A stretch of DNA of 64,000 nucleotides from Nitrosospira multiformis (GCF_900111585.1 NZ_FOHI01000006.1:62001-126000), one strand, 5' to 3'; positions 45,190 through 55,751 are shown, numbered from the stretch's first letter. The notes: a model not told the origin generated them from the sequence alone. Numbers and translations: made by a program.

Positions 45190-47748
45190 ATGTCGAAAGG
45201 CACCTTGTTTACCATTGCTGTCACCCCGAAGATACCACCCCGGCTGGCACGTCTCGAAGACCTTGCCAACGATCTGTGGTACAGCTGGGATCGAGCCACG
45301 CGCTCGCTGTTCTCACGCCTCGATCCGAATCTGTGGGGAGCCGTCGGACATAATCCGAAGGCTTTCCTCAAGCGTGTGGATGAAACGCTACTGCTCAAGG
45401 CAGCCGAAGATCAGGTTTTCCTGGCCAATTACAATAGCATAGTGTCCGCTTATGACTACTATCATTCGGAGACGTTGTGGAATGGCATTGATGCGAGCCT
45501 GAACCCGAGCGACAAGATCGCCTATTTCTGTTTCGAATTCGGTTTTCATGAGAGTTTCCCGATTTATTCGGGAGGGCTTGGCATTCTGGCAGGTGATCAC
45601 TGCAAGGCAGCCAGCGACTTGCGCTTGCCATTGATCGGCATCGGCTTGCTCTACCGTCAGGGATATTTTTTCCAGACGATCGATAACCAGGGGAATCAGC
45701 AGGTCATTTACGCTGATTCGGATTTTTCGGATTTGCCTGTTGCGCCAGTCCTGCGGCAGGATGGATCCGAAGTACGAATAGAAGTGGAGTTGTTGCAACG
45801 CCCGGTGGCGATAAAGGTCTGGCGGGCAAAAATAGGACATGTCAGTCTGTATCTGCTGGACACGGATCTCCCTGAAAACTCACCGGGAGATCGCGACATC
45901 ACGCATCAGCTCTATGGGGGCGACAGAGTGATGCGCATCGAGCAGGAGATCGTGCTTGGCGTGGGCGGGATCCGCGCGCTACGAGAAATGGGCATCGAGC
46001 CTACGATATGGCACATCAATGAAGGACACGCGGCTTTCATGATGCTGGAGCGCATTCGCGGCCACGTACAGCAAGGCCTGGATTTTCGCGCAGCGCTCGA
46101 AGCTGTAGCCGCTAGCACCGTATTTACGACCCATACAGCAGTGCCGGCCGGACACGATCATTTCAGCGATGATATGATCAACGCCTATTTTGAGCCGTTC
46201 TATCGTGATCTCAAAATTACACGCGAGGACTTTATCGCGCTTGGCCGTGTCCCGGGTAGTGATGATTTCAACATGACCGATCTCGCCATTCGGGCCTCAC
46301 GCTATCAGAATGGTGTAAGCAAGATCCACGGGAATGTGTCTGCGCGCATCTGCAAGGATGTGTGGCCGCAGATCGAGCCGGAAGAAAATCCGATGTCATA
46401 CATCACGAACGGGGTGCATGTTCCCACGTTTCTCGCGCAGGAATGGGCCGACCTGTTCGACCGCTACCTGGGATACGAGTGGCGCAATAACATGTGCGAT
46501 ACGGAATACTGGTCGCGCATCGATACCATTCCTGATCATTTGTTCTGGAGTGTTCGCCAAACTCTGAAATCACAAATGTTCTATGGCATACGCGCGCGCC
46601 TCACCACGCAGAATACCCGCAATCATGGTTCTGAAGCACATCTTGACCGGCTTCTGCGCTTCACCGATCCTATCAACCCGAACATTCTGACACTTGGCTT
46701 TGGTCGGCGCTTCGCCACCTATAAGCGCGCGACCCTGCTATTCGAGGATCTCGATTGGTTACGCAGAATCATGCTCGACCAGGAACAACCGGTGATGATC
46801 CTCTTTGCCGGAAAAGCGCATCCTGCCGACGTGCCTGGACAGGATCTGATCCGGAGAGTGAGTGAAGTTGCGCGAATGCCCGAATTCGAGGGTCAGATTC
46901 TCCTGGTCGAAGACTATGATCTCCGCCTTGCCCGTCGTCTCGTGGCCGGTGTGGACGTATGGATCAATAGTCCCGTGTATCCGTTGGAGGCAAGCGGAAC
47001 CTCGGGCATGAAGGCAGGCATAAACGGAACCATCAATCTGAGCGTCCTCGATGGGTGGTGGGGGGAAGGCTATGACGGAAAGAATGGCTGGGCTATCAAG
47101 CCGGGACCCGAGAATATGGATGCAATGCGTCGCGACAAGGAGGAAAGCAAGGATTTTTATGAAACGCTGCAGGATCATGTAGTCCCCCTTTACTATAACC
47201 GCGATAAGCTGGGCTATTCTTCGGGCTGGGTAAAGATGGCCAAGAACTCGATGAAGTCGCTGCTGCCGCGTTACAACGCCACCCGCATGATGACCGAATA
47301 CACTACGAAGTTTTACCTCCCGGCAAAAAAGCAGGGCGCGCTTTATGCGGCGGATGACTTCAGCAACGCAAGAAAGATAGCCACCTGGAAAGCGTTCGTA
47401 AGAAAGGCGTGGGCAGGCGTTACGATCCGGCGCCTGGATACGCCTTTCAGCCAGATCAGCTTCGGCGAGGCAGTGGATTTTCGTGTCGCAGTGAGGCTGA
47501 ACGGGTTACATCCGGAGGATGTGGTGGTCGAACTGCTGATTTGTCGTCGATTGAAAAAGACTACGCTATGCTCGTTCAAGCATGTCCGCTTCCAGTTCAG
47601 GGGTATCGAGGAAGAATCAGCGGAGCACCTGTTCGAACTGGATCATACGCCCGATTTGTGCGGCAAGCTGGACTACTATATCCGGATTTATCCGTATCAT
47701 GCTTTGTTGACTCATCCATTCGAAATGGGCATGATGGTGTGGCTCTAG
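45190..47748 (+). CDS. glgP: Alpha-glucan (glycogen) phosphorylase, with N-terminal DUF3417
   Basis: GlgP releases glucose-1-phosphate from glycogen with phosphate and PLP. The N-terminal DUF3417-like part (LARLEDLANDLWYSWDRATR) and the FCFEFGFHESFPIYSGGLGIL block mark the 'alternative' phosphorylase group rather than the E. coli GlgP/MalP group. The PLP region is PLEASGTSGMKAGING. The frame starts at TTG 45184, but the ATG at 45190 with AGGGA upstream is chosen (852 residues). It converges with glgA, 78 bp apart. Confidence 0.93.
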   Translation: MSKGTLFTIAVTPKIPPRLARLEDLANDLWYSWDRATRSLFSRLDPNLWGAVGHNPKAFLKRVDETLLLKAAEDQVFLANYNSIVSAYDYYHSETLWNGIDASLNPSDKIAYFCFEFGFHESFPIYSGGLGILAGDHCKAASDLRLPLIGIGLLYRQGYFFQTIDNQGNQQVIYADSDFSDLPVAPVLRQDGSEVRIEVELLQRPVAIKVWRAKIGHVSLYLLDTDLPENSPGDRDITHQLYGGDRVMRIEQEIVLGVGGIRALREMGIEPTIWHINEGHAAFMMLERIRGHVQQGLDFRAALEAVAASTVFTTHTAVPAGHDHFSDDMINAYFEPFYRDLKITREDFIALGRVPGSDDFNMTDLAIRASRYQNGVSKIHGNVSARICKDVWPQIEPEENPMSYITNGVHVPTFLAQEWADLFDRYLGYEWRNNMCDTEYWSRIDTIPDHLFWSVRQTLKSQMFYGIRARLTTQNTRNHGSEAHLDRLLRFTDPINPNILTLGFGRRFATYKRATLLFEDLDWLRRIMLDQEQPVMILFAGKAHPADVPGQDLIRRVSEVARMPEFEGQILLVEDYDLRLARRLVAGVDVWINSPVYPLEASGTSGMKAGINGTINLSVLDGWWGEGYDGKNGWAIKPGPENMDAMRRDKEESKDFYETLQDHVVPLYYNRDKLGYSSGWVKMAKNSMKSLLPRYNATRMMTEYTTKFYLPAKKQGALYAADDFSNARKIATWKAFVRKAWAGVTIRRLDTPFSQISFGEAVDFRVAVRLNGLHPEDVVVELLICRRLKKTTLCSFKHVRFQFRGIEEESAEHLFELDHTPDLCGKLDYYIRIYPYHALLTHPFEMGMMVWL

Positions 47749-47826
47749 GTTTCCTTCATCTGCCTCTGTCTTCTTCTTCTCTACCTGCCTCTGTCCGTCG
47801 TGCAGATATGGTGCTTGCGTTGGCGC

Positions 47827-49317
47827 CTATCGTTTCTGGTTGAGCAGCGACAGGTAGATTTTCTGGTAGTCGGCTGCGCTGGCACGCCAACTGAAATCCT
47901 GCGTCATACCGTTTCGAATCAAACGACGCCACACCGGTTTGTCACGATACGCCGCAACAGTCCTCTCCAATGCGCTCAGAAAGGCCGCGGGCGTCAGTTC
48001 ATGAAATACGAAACCTGTGGCGGTTCCATCAGCCAGGCTCTCCGGCGTGTAGTCAACGACAGTATCGAGCAAGCCGCCCGTTCCATGAACGAGGGGAGGA
48101 GTGCCATAGCACTGGCTGTACATCTGATTCAGGCCGCAGGGTTCAAATCTGGATGGCATCAGGAAGCTGTCAGTCCCTGCCTCTATCAGATGCGCCAGTT
48201 TTTCGTCAAAACCGATACGTACCGCCATTTTTCCGGGATGATTTCTTGCCATCCGCATCAGTTCCTGCTCCAGCGTCGCTTCGCCACTCCCCAAAATAAC
48301 GAGTTGCCCCGGTATGTCAATCAGTTGTGTGACGATCCGCAAAAGCAGATCATAGCCTTTCTGATAAGTGAGGCGGCTCACTGCGCCAAACAGCGGAACA
48401 TCAGGATCGACGGTAAGCCCTAGTTGCTGTTGGAGCACTGTCTTGTTGATGACTTTGCCGGACAGATCATCCATCGAATAGTTTTGCTCAAGATGGGGAT
48501 CATTGACGGGATTCCACTCATCGGAGATACCGTTCACGATCCCCGTGATGCGCTCGCGCCGCAGGGAGAGCAGTCCTTCCATGCCAAAACCGAGAGGCGG
48601 AACCTGAATCTCCCTCGCATAAGTAGGACTTACAGTGACGATGTGGTCGCAATAATAGAGTCCGGCTTTGAGGAAGGACATGCCTCCATAATATTCCACC
48701 CCTTCGACATGGAAGCTCGACTGAGGCAGTCCCAGTTGAGATACAGTCTCGGGGGAAAATACCCCTTGAAAAGCGAGGTTATGAATCACCATCAGAGACG
48801 CTGCCTTTGTTCCCTTATGGAAATGGAGGTAGGCAGGTACCAGACCGCTTTGCCAGTCATTGCAATGAACAATGTCCGGATGCCAGTCCAGAGGACTGGC
48901 GTCGCTTGCCAGAATGGCGCCGATTTTTGAGAGAAGACCAAAGCGTATCGCATTATCGGGCCAGTTGTGCCCCTCGGGGTTGGTGTAGGGGCCTCCGTCA
49001 CGCCAGTAGAGTTCCGGGCAATCAATAACGAACAGGGGAACATTGCCAGAGGCGCCAAATGGCAACCTTGCCGATAGTAGTGTCGCTGCCGGAAATGAGG
49101 ATTGAGCGGCAAATTCCGCTATCTTCTGCTTGTTTTTCAATCCGTTGAGTATCTGGGGATAACCCGGAATGAGTATGCGCACGTCCACTCCGAGCTCATT
49201 CAAGGCGGTGGGCAAGGCAGCACTCACTTCACCCAGCCCTCCGGTTTTGTTAAGAGGGTGAATCTCGGGTGTGATGAATAGAACGTCGAGGTGCGGATGT
49301 GATTGTGCAGGAGTCAT
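47827..49317 (-). CDS. glgA: Glycogen synthase (ADP-glucose, GT5)
   Basis: GlgA extends alpha-1,4-glucan chains from ADP-glucose, supplied here by GlgC. The substrate-binding KTGGL motif is NKTGGLGEV (about residues 24-32), and the C-terminal half carries the retaining glycosyltransferase EX7E-type region (SRFEPCGLNQMYSQCYGT) and GGLLDTV. The 496-residue length matches the family. It lies about 190 bp downstream of glgB on the same strand and probably belongs with it. Confidence 0.95.
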   Translation of the reverse strand: MTPAQSHPHLDVLFITPEIHPLNKTGGLGEVSAALPTALNELGVDVRILIPGYPQILNGLKNKQKIAEFAAQSSFPAATLLSARLPFGASGNVPLFVIDCPELYWRDGGPYTNPEGHNWPDNAIRFGLLSKIGAILASDASPLDWHPDIVHCNDWQSGLVPAYLHFHKGTKAASLMVIHNLAFQGVFSPETVSQLGLPQSSFHVEGVEYYGGMSFLKAGLYYCDHIVTVSPTYAREIQVPPLGFGMEGLLSLRRERITGIVNGISDEWNPVNDPHLEQNYSMDDLSGKVINKTVLQQQLGLTVDPDVPLFGAVSRLTYQKGYDLLLRIVTQLIDIPGQLVILGSGEATLEQELMRMARNHPGKMAVRIGFDEKLAHLIEAGTDSFLMPSRFEPCGLNQMYSQCYGTPPLVHGTGGLLDTVVDYTPESLADGTATGFVFHELTPAAFLSALERTVAAYRDKPVWRRLIRNGMTQDFSWRASAADYQKIYLSLLNQKR

Positions 49318-49509
49318 GACTTTTTCCGTTTACTGTTCATTGTCATATGGGAGCTGGAGTTAACCTGAGCGGGGAGCATAGGCATAACGCCATGTGGCGC
49401 CCGCATGCTGAGGACCATTATTGATTATTGCCGCAGCATTACCAAGGAAACCCTAAACTTCAGTGGTTCCCAAGGCTATGGACTTGTTCCGGAGGATCAA
49501 CCTGCTCCC

Positions 49510-51750
49510 TTATCCGTCGGTGCTGGTTGCAGGCAGATCAGTATGAACGAAAATGAGCCCAGCAAGCGGGGGCAGGGTGATAACAATTGAATCCGCCCGT
49601 TCCATGGAAGGCTGGCCGGTTGTGGGGATACTTCCCATGTTACCGAGATCGCTGCCGCCATAGTAACGAGAATCGCTGTTGAAGATTTCCTGATAGCTTC
49701 CCGCTGCGGGCACACCGATGCGGTAACGGCTGCGTGGAACCGGCGTAAAATTGAGTACCACCAGAGCAAACGAACCGTTCCGTGCAAAACGCAGATAACT
49801 GATCACGGAGTTGTCCGCGTCGTGACAATCCACCCACGAAAAGCCTTCCGGCTCAAAATCACGTTGATACAGTGCGGCAACGGAACTGTACAGTTGGTTG
49901 AGGTCACGCACTGCCATTTTTACTCCCTGATGCCAGCCATTGCTCAACTGATACCAGTCGAGTTCGCGCGATGAATTCCACTCCCGCCCCTGGGCAAATT
50001 CATTCCCCATGAAATTGAGTTTTTTCCCGGGATATGTCATCTGATAGGTAAACAGCAGGCGCAGGTTGGCGAATTGTTGCCATGCATCTCCGGGCATCTT
50101 GCCCAGGAGCGAACCTTTGCCGTGAACGACCTCATCATGGGAGAACGGCAGCACAAAGTTTTCGCTGTATGCGTATAACTGGCCGAACGTCAACTGCTCA
50201 TGATGGAAACGCCGGTAGACCGGATCATTGCGCATATACACCAGGGTGTCGTTCATCCAGCCCATGTTCCACTTCATGGAAAAACCCAGCCCGCCGACGT
50301 AAGTTGGGCGGGATACACCCGGCCATGCAGTGGATTCCTCGGCAAGTGTCAGCGCCCCTGGAAATTCCTGATGCACCATGATGTTCAGTTCACGCAGAAA
50401 ATCGATGGCTTCCAGATTCTCCCTGCCACCATATCTGTTGGGCAGCCATTCGCCCGGAAGTCGCGAATAGTCGAGATAGAGCATGGAAGCGACAGCATCG
50501 ACACGCAGCCCGTCAAGATGAAATTCCGATAGCCAGTAGTGGGCGCTGGAAAGGAGAAACGATTTCACCTCATTGCGCCCGTAGTTGAAAATGTGCGTGC
50601 CCCAGTCCTGATGCAGGCCCATGCGAGGATCCTCATGTTCATATAGGGCACTCCCATCGAATCGGGCTAGGGCGAAAGCATCCTGCGGAAAGTGTGCGGG
50701 GACCCAATCCAGGATTACCCCGATTCCCTCCTGATGACAGGCGTTGATGAAAAATTTCAGATCATCCGATGTGCCGTAGCGGCTGGTTGCGGCAAAATAG
50801 CCCGTCGTCTGATAACCCCAGGATTCATCCAGGGGGTGCTCCGAAATAGGGAGCAACTCGATATGCGTATATCCCATTTCCCGCACATACGGGATCAAGT
50901 GACCGGCAAGTTCCCGGTATGAATAAAAACTTCCATTCGCGTGCCGTTTCCATGACCCGGCGTGAACTTCATAAATATTGAGCGGAGTGGCAAGCCAATC
51001 CCATACTGCGCGCTGGGCCATCCACCGCGCGTCGTCCCACGTCATCTTGCTGTCGGGTGGGGTACGGGCAGCAGTGCCGGGACGTACTTCATAATGGCGC
51101 GCATAAGGATCCGTTTTGAGAAGGATCGCGCCGGTATCCCGATTCCGGATTTCATATTTATAAAATGAATCCGTCGGCACACTGGGGATAAACAATTCCC
51201 ATACTCCGCTCGGACCATGGGAGGCCATGGGGTGGATACGTCCATCCCAGCGGTTAAAGCTTCCCACCACACTGACGCGTTCCGCATTCGGTGCCCAGAC
51301 GGAAAAACGAACTCCGGCAACCCCTTCCATTTCCACCAAATGAGAACCGAGCGTCCTGTAAGCCTGATGCAAGCGGCCCTCGTTGAACAGATACAGGTCA
51401 TGTTCCGAAACTTGTGGAGGGAACGCATAGGCATCATAAGTATCATACACATATGCTGGTGCTTCGAAGGAAGCCTCTTCGATGCGTAGCTGATAAGGCC
51501 GAGGCAGCGGTATAAGTCCCCACCATTCAAAAACTCCGGCAGGATGGGCTCTTGTCATGTTTTCGAAACCGCCATCTGTATTGATCCAGATGCTTGCAGC
51601 ATGAGGATGGAAGGCGCGCACGACCCAATGCCCATGTTCGGCATGGGCGCCAAGGAAGCTGAAAGGATCGTGTAGGCGCCCGGCCAGCAGGGCATGCAGC
51701 CGAGGATCTCGCTTGATGGAGGGACGCTGTATTGTAGGATATGCTCGCAT
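49510..51750 (-). CDS. glgB: 1,4-alpha-glucan branching enzyme (GH13)
   Basis: GlgB adds alpha-1,6 branches to glycogen. An N-terminal CBM48-type region ([27 protein letters not shown]) precedes the GH13 barrel. Catalytic residues are Asp in [15 protein letters not shown], Glu in [14 protein letters not shown] and the HD of [12 protein letters not shown]. The frame extends upstream to 51918 with a low-quality, Arg/Ser-rich sequence; the ATG at 51750 begins [10 protein letters not shown] and leads into the normal domain, so I chose it (746 residues). The bases before that ATG lack a good Shine-Dalgarno but include TATAAT, so a very short leader is conceivable. Confidence 0.93.
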   Translation of the reverse strand: MRAYPTIQRPSIKRDPRLHALLAGRLHDPFSFLGAHAEHGHWVVRAFHPHAASIWINTDGGFENMTRAHPAGVFEWWGLIPLPRPYQLRIEEASFEAPAYVYDTYDAYAFPPQVSEHDLYLFNEGRLHQAYRTLGSHLVEMEGVAGVRFSVWAPNAERVSVVGSFNRWDGRIHPMASHGPSGVWELFIPSVPTDSFYKYEIRNRDTGAILLKTDPYARHYEVRPGTAARTPPDSKMTWDDARWMAQRAVWDWLATPLNIYEVHAGSWKRHANGSFYSYRELAGHLIPYVREMGYTHIELLPISEHPLDESWGYQTTGYFAATSRYGTSDDLKFFINACHQEGIGVILDWVPAHFPQDAFALARFDGSALYEHEDPRMGLHQDWGTHIFNYGRNEVKSFLLSSAHYWLSEFHLDGLRVDAVASMLYLDYSRLPGEWLPNRYGGRENLEAIDFLRELNIMVHQEFPGALTLAEESTAWPGVSRPTYVGGLGFSMKWNMGWMNDTLVYMRNDPVYRRFHHEQLTFGQLYAYSENFVLPFSHDEVVHGKGSLLGKMPGDAWQQFANLRLLFTYQMTYPGKKLNFMGNEFAQGREWNSSRELDWYQLSNGWHQGVKMAVRDLNQLYSSVAALYQRDFEPEGFSWVDCHDADNSVISYLRFARNGSFALVVLNFTPVPRSRYRIGVPAAGSYQEIFNSDSRYYGGSDLGNMGSIPTTGQPSMERADSIVITLPPLAGLIFVHTDLPATSTDG

Positions 51751-51814
51751 GGATCGATTATAGCGTGGATAGTCCGGGTAGCGATGGCGGTAACTGCATA
51801 CGAGCAGGACCGAT

Positions 51815-52039
51815 TTACACGATGGGCGCGAGATTTTTGCCAAGAAACTGCGAGAGCAGAGCTTGGAAGCAACGCTGCGGTTCACGCGGGGCGTCATCAG
51901 GAAGGTCGAACGCAACATTGCCTGTCATATGGCAAAGGGCAGACAGAATATGTTCAAGTTCGCGCTCCGTCATGATGCGCTGGAGCAGGTCTTGCGTGGC
52001 TGGCGCCATGTTTCGTTGCCCGCTCTCCCGCATGTGCAC
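51815..52039 (-). CDS. Small unknown protein upstream of glgB
   Basis: A 74-residue frame that I do not recognise. The centre is amphipathic and helix-prone ([20 protein letters not shown]), which looks more like a real protein than random reading. An internal ATG (Met11) gives a 64-residue version. No strong ribosome site is seen. It would lie 64 bp upstream of glgB and about 90 bp downstream of the other small ORF, as part of the same minus-strand transcript. It overlaps only the rejected N-terminal extension of glgB. Confidence 0.45.
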   Translation of the reverse strand: MHMRESGQRNMAPATQDLLQRIMTERELEHILSALCHMTGNVAFDLPDDAPREPQRCFQALLSQFLGKNLAPIV

Positions 52040-52128
52040 AGTGCGTTCCGTGGCTGTAGGAGTTTCCCAAACTGGACTGCGTCAAGCCGAGCAGTTGCCG
52101 GCCTTCGCGGGTTTGAGGTCATCTCCTT

Positions 52129-52350
52129 TTAATGGTCAGTACATAAATAGGAGAGAACATTGTCGTCCTGCTCTAGCATTTCTTCCAGGTGTGCCGCGTT
52201 CTCTTCTTCCACGTCGATAAACGCCAGATCATGTTTACCGTTATAGCGCTGGACTGCATCTCGCCAAGAGCCGTCGCATGCAAGGGCGAGTGCGTTTACT
52301 GCAAACGACCTCTGATTGTTGGCGAAGATGATTTTGTAGCTTCTGGCCAC
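52129..52350 (-). CDS. Small unknown protein between glgB and glgC
   Basis: A 73-residue frame starting with GTG at 52350, with GAGGAG 7 nt upstream, a strong ribosome site that argues for real translation. The sequence (MARSYKIIFANNQRSFAVNA at the start; an acidic helix EEENAAHLEEMLEQDD) is compact with no signal peptide or membrane segment. I do not recognise a family. It is divergent from glgC across about 380 bp and could be the first gene of the glgB-glgA transcript. A small cytoplasmic regulatory or structural role is possible but unsupported. Confidence 0.65.
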   Translation of the reverse strand: MARSYKIIFANNQRSFAVNALALACDGSWRDAVQRYNGKHDLAFIDVEEENAAHLEEMLEQDDNVLSYLCTDH

Positions 52351-52728
52351 TTTGCTTCTCCTCTTGATTTGGCTTGGTTAATCGGTTACTGCATGATTCA
52401 CACTACACAGGAACATTGTTCCTGTTCCCAAGAGGGAAAGAGGGATATTTTTAGGAGCGGAGAGATGTCCAAAATCCTCGCGCTAACAGCTTATCGCGCG
52501 TCCCCGCACAATAATTTTTTTCGCTATTTTAGCCCGTTCCGCAATGACTTTGGCAACCTCAGGCTTTGGCCTGAGTGGGCAGTCCATAAGAGGAGCAGGC
52601 GGGGAAGAAACAGCCCCGGCCAGACAAGGCCTCTGCGCTTCCTTCAATTTAGCTGCAGAAAACTGCTGCAACTGCAGTAATATAATGGTAAAAGAGTCGC
52701 CCATGCGACAATTCAAGGGAGGTCCTGA
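52351..52728 (+). promoter_or_regulatory. Promoter and leader region between the small ORF and glgC
   Basis: No gene is seen in this 378-bp divergent gap. A 7-bp hairpin (CTCAGGC-TTTG-GCCTGAG) lies at 52558-52575, and two CTGCAG copies flank 52653-52678. A TATAAT at 52681-52686 is a good -10 candidate, giving a leader of roughly 36 nt before the glgC ATG, which has AAGGGAGG upstream. Confidence 0.6.
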
Positions 52729-54006
52729 ATGAAATTGCCGGCTGACTTGCGCTCTTATAGCCAGATCACACGTAATTCAATAGCAATGATACTGGCGGGC
52801 GGCCGTGGCACCCGACTGCGGCAGTTGACCGACTGGCGGGCGAAACCTGCGGTTCCTTTCGGGGGCAAGTTCCGCATCATCGATTTCCCTCTTTCAAATT
52901 GCGTGAATTCCGGTATTCGCCGCATTGGTGTCGCAACGCAATACAAGGCGCAAAGCCTGATCAGCCATATCCAGCAGGGATGGGGATTTCTTGACGGACG
53001 GTTTCAGGAATTCATCGAACTGTTGCCGGCACAACAGAGAACCGAAGAAAGCTGGTACCAGGGAACAGCGGATGCCGTATACCAGAATATCGACATCCTA
53101 CGGAGTCATAATCCGGATTACGTGCTGATTCTGGGTGGCGATCACGTTTACAAAATGGATTATGCCAAATTACTGGCCGATCACATTGCGAAATCCGCCG
53201 AGATGACCATTGCCTGTATCGATCTTCCTCTGGAGGAGGCGAGTGCTTTCGGAGTCATGAGTGTAACCAAGGACGGAAGGGTGACAGATTTCACCGAAAA
53301 GCCTTCAGTTCCCACAGCGGTTCCAGGTCGTTCGGGTTATGCACTTGTCAGCATGGGAATATACGTTTTCAAGGCTGATTTTCTTTTCGATCAGTTGATA
53401 CGTGATCACGACGATCCGAACTCGTCGCATGATTTCGGCAAGGATTTGATCCCGCATCTTGTTCCACGGAGCCGTGTGTTCACCCACCGCTTCTCGGACA
53501 GTTGCGTGAACATGGTTTCTGGCGTACCGTATTGGCGCGATGTGGGCACAGTCGAGGCGTATTGGGAAGCCAATCTCGACCTGGTTCAGGTGACGCCCGA
53601 TCTGAATCTGTATGATCAGGACTGGCCCATCTGGACGCATCAGGAGCAGCTACCTCCGGCCAAATTTGTCTTTGATAATGATGATCGGCGGGGGCAGGCG
53701 CTGGATTCCATGGTTTCCGGGGGTTGCATTATCAGCGGGGCAACCGTGCGCCGCTCGCTATTGTTTTCCAATGTGCAGGTACGAAGTTACAGCATGCTTG
53801 AAGACTCGGTGATATTGCCGAACGTGGATGTAGGTCGAAATGCACGGTTGAGGCGGGTAGTGGTCGACAAGAACTGCATCATTCCTCCCGGTCTGGAGGT
53901 GGGATTTGATCCAGTGGAAGACAGAAAGCATTTTTATGTGACGGAAACGGGTGTTACGCTTGTCACTCCGGAAATGCTGGGGCAAAAGATACATTACGTA
54001 AGATAA
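52729..54006 (+). CDS. glgC: Glucose-1-phosphate adenylyltransferase (ADP-glucose pyrophosphorylase)
   Basis: GlgC makes ADP-glucose, the committed donor for bacterial glycogen. The nucleotide-binding GGRGTRLRQLTDWRAKPAVPFGGK (glycine-rich loop with the family's Lys/Arg regulatory region), the GDHVYKMDY segment and the C-terminal left-handed beta-helix repeats are present. The 425-residue length is standard. It is followed 44 bp later by a GH57 enzyme. Confidence 0.96.
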   Translation: MKLPADLRSYSQITRNSIAMILAGGRGTRLRQLTDWRAKPAVPFGGKFRIIDFPLSNCVNSGIRRIGVATQYKAQSLISHIQQGWGFLDGRFQEFIELLPAQQRTEESWYQGTADAVYQNIDILRSHNPDYVLILGGDHVYKMDYAKLLADHIAKSAEMTIACIDLPLEEASAFGVMSVTKDGRVTDFTEKPSVPTAVPGRSGYALVSMGIYVFKADFLFDQLIRDHDDPNSSHDFGKDLIPHLVPRSRVFTHRFSDSCVNMVSGVPYWRDVGTVEAYWEANLDLVQVTPDLNLYDQDWPIWTHQEQLPPAKFVFDNDDRRGQALDSMVSGGCIISGATVRRSLLFSNVQVRSYSMLEDSVILPNVDVGRNARLRRVVVDKNCIIPPGLEVGFDPVEDRKHFYVTETGVTLVTPEMLGQKIHYVR

Positions 54007-54050
54007 TAGAAACGGATCTGGATAAGGTTGATCAAACAGGTGTGCGAGAT

Positions 54051-55751
54051 ATGCAACCAGTACAATTAGTCTTGCTGTGGCACATGCATCAGCCGGATTA
54101 TCGCAATTACGAGACCGGCGAATTCATGCTCCCATGGGTATACCTGCACGCGATCAAGGATTACAGCGATATGGCTGCTCACCTTGAGGCCCACCCCCGT
54201 ATGAAGGCGGTGATCAATTTCGTGCCGGTATTGCTGGATCAGCTCGAGGACTATGCTACCCAGTTTGCTTCTGGAGAGATCCGGGATCCGCTGTTGCGGT
54301 TGCTGGCCATCCCCAGCTTGGACGACGTTTCCGAAGAAGATCGGTTACGCGCCTTCGACAGCTGTTTTCGCAGCAATCATCTGACCATGATGCAGCCGTA
54401 TCCTGCGTACAAGCGTCTGTACGACATCCATGAAATGTTGAGGGAATACGGGGACGGGGAATTGACCTATCTTTCCGGCCAGTATCTTGCGGATCTGCTG
54501 GTTTGGTATCACCTCGCCTGGACGGGTGAAAGTGTGCGGCGAAGCAGTGAGGTGGTGATCCAATTGATGACCCAGGCGAAGGGTTTCAGCTATGCAGATC
54601 GGATGCAATTGCTCGATGTGATTGGAGAAGTTGTGCAAGGCTTGATTCCTCGTTATCGCAAGCTGGTGGAATCGGGGCAGATCGAGCTTTCCACCACCCC
54701 GCATTACCATCCGCTCGCACCCTTGCTGATCGATTTTTCATCCGCTCGCGAGAGCATGCCGGGTTCAGCTCTGCCGACCGAACCGGTTTATCCCGGCGGG
54801 CGAAGTCGCGTCGCATCCCAACTGGTTTCCGCCATTGAAAGCCATGCCGCGCGTTTTGGCGCAAGCCCCGAGGGAGTATGGCCTGCGGAAGGAGCGGTAT
54901 CAGCACCGCTACTTGAGATACTGGGTGAAAAAGGTTGTCAGTGGTGCGCCAGTGGGGAAGGGGTGCTGGCGAACAGTTTGCGTCATTCCTATCCGGGCGA
55001 GCCTCTGCCGGAGAGGAGTCGCTTTCTTTACCGGCCATATCGGGTTGACGGAAAAGCAGGCGATGTCATTTGCTTCTTCCGGGACGAGAAATTGTCGGAC
55101 ATGATCGGTTTCGAATATGCCAAGTGGTTTGGGCGGGACGCTGCCGAGCATCTGGCGCGATCTCTGGAGGAGATCGGGCATAGCGCATTGCCGGGAGAGA
55201 AACCGGTCGTGAGCGTGATTCTCGACGGTGAAAATGCCTGGGAATACTATCCCTACAATGGATATTATTTCCTCAATGATCTGTACGAAATTCTGGAAAA
55301 TCATCCTTCCATCCATTCCACGACCTATCGCGACTATATCGCGTCCGAGAAAGGGACGGAAGCGGCGCGCCTGCCGGTTCTGACCGCGGGCAGCTGGGTG
55401 TATGGAACTTTCTCCACCTGGATCGGGGATCGGGACAAGAACCGTGCGTGGGATCTGCTGAGCGCCGCCAAGCACAGCTATGATCTTGTCATGCAAAGCG
55501 GGCGCCTGACTCCTGACGAAAGAAGGAAAGCGGAGCGGCAGCTTGCATCCTGCGAAAGCTCCGACTGGTTCTGGTGGTTGGGGGACTATAATCCGCCTTA
55601 TGCGGTATCGAGCTTCGACCAGTTATTCCGCGACAATCTTGCCAATCTTTATGTCCTGCTGAAATTGCCTGTGCCCATCTCTGTCACTGAGCCAATCAGC
55701 CACGGAGGAGGGGTGCATGAAACGAGTGGTGCAATGCGGCGTGCTTCCTAA
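54051..55751 (+). CDS. Glycoside hydrolase family 57 protein (alpha-amylase / glucan branching type)
   Basis: GH57 enzymes act on alpha-glucans by a retaining mechanism. The conserved regions are seen: region 1 WHMHQPDYR at the N-terminus, the nucleophile Glu in VWPAEGAV (about residue 280), and the acid/base Asp in ILDGENAWEYY (about 383), followed by SDWFWWLGDYN. Such proteins in glg clusters hydrolyse or branch glycogen; the exact activity cannot be read from motifs. The frame also opens with GTG at 54042, but the ATG at 54051 is chosen. Its 3' end overlaps a possible small downstream ORF. Confidence 0.9.
   Translation: MQPVQLVLLWHMHQPDYRNYETGEFMLPWVYLHAIKDYSDMAAHLEAHPRMKAVINFVPVLLDQLEDYATQFASGEIRDPLLRLLAIPSLDDVSEEDRLRAFDSCFRSNHLTMMQPYPAYKRLYDIHEMLREYGDGELTYLSGQYLADLLVWYHLAWTGESVRRSSEVVIQLMTQAKGFSYADRMQLLDVIGEVVQGLIPRYRKLVESGQIELSTTPHYHPLAPLLIDFSSARESMPGSALPTEPVYPGGRSRVASQLVSAIESHAARFGASPEGVWPAEGAVSAPLLEILGEKGCQWCASGEGVLANSLRHSYPGEPLPERSRFLYRPYRVDGKAGDVICFFRDEKLSDMIGFEYAKWFGRDAAEHLARSLEEIGHSALPGEKPVVSVILDGENAWEYYPYNGYYFLNDLYEILENHPSIHSTTYRDYIASEKGTEAARLPVLTAGSWVYGTFSTWIGDRDKNRAWDLLSAAKHSYDLVMQSGRLTPDERRKAERQLASCESSDWFWWLGDYNPPYAVSSFDQLFRDNLANLYVLLKLPVPISVTEPISHGGGVHETSGAMRRAS

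Noticed and set aside
51751-51918. N-terminal extension of GlgB (56 extra codons)
   Set aside because: The sequence is Arg/Ser-rich with no resemblance to CBM48, and the ATG at 51750 leads into the normal protein.
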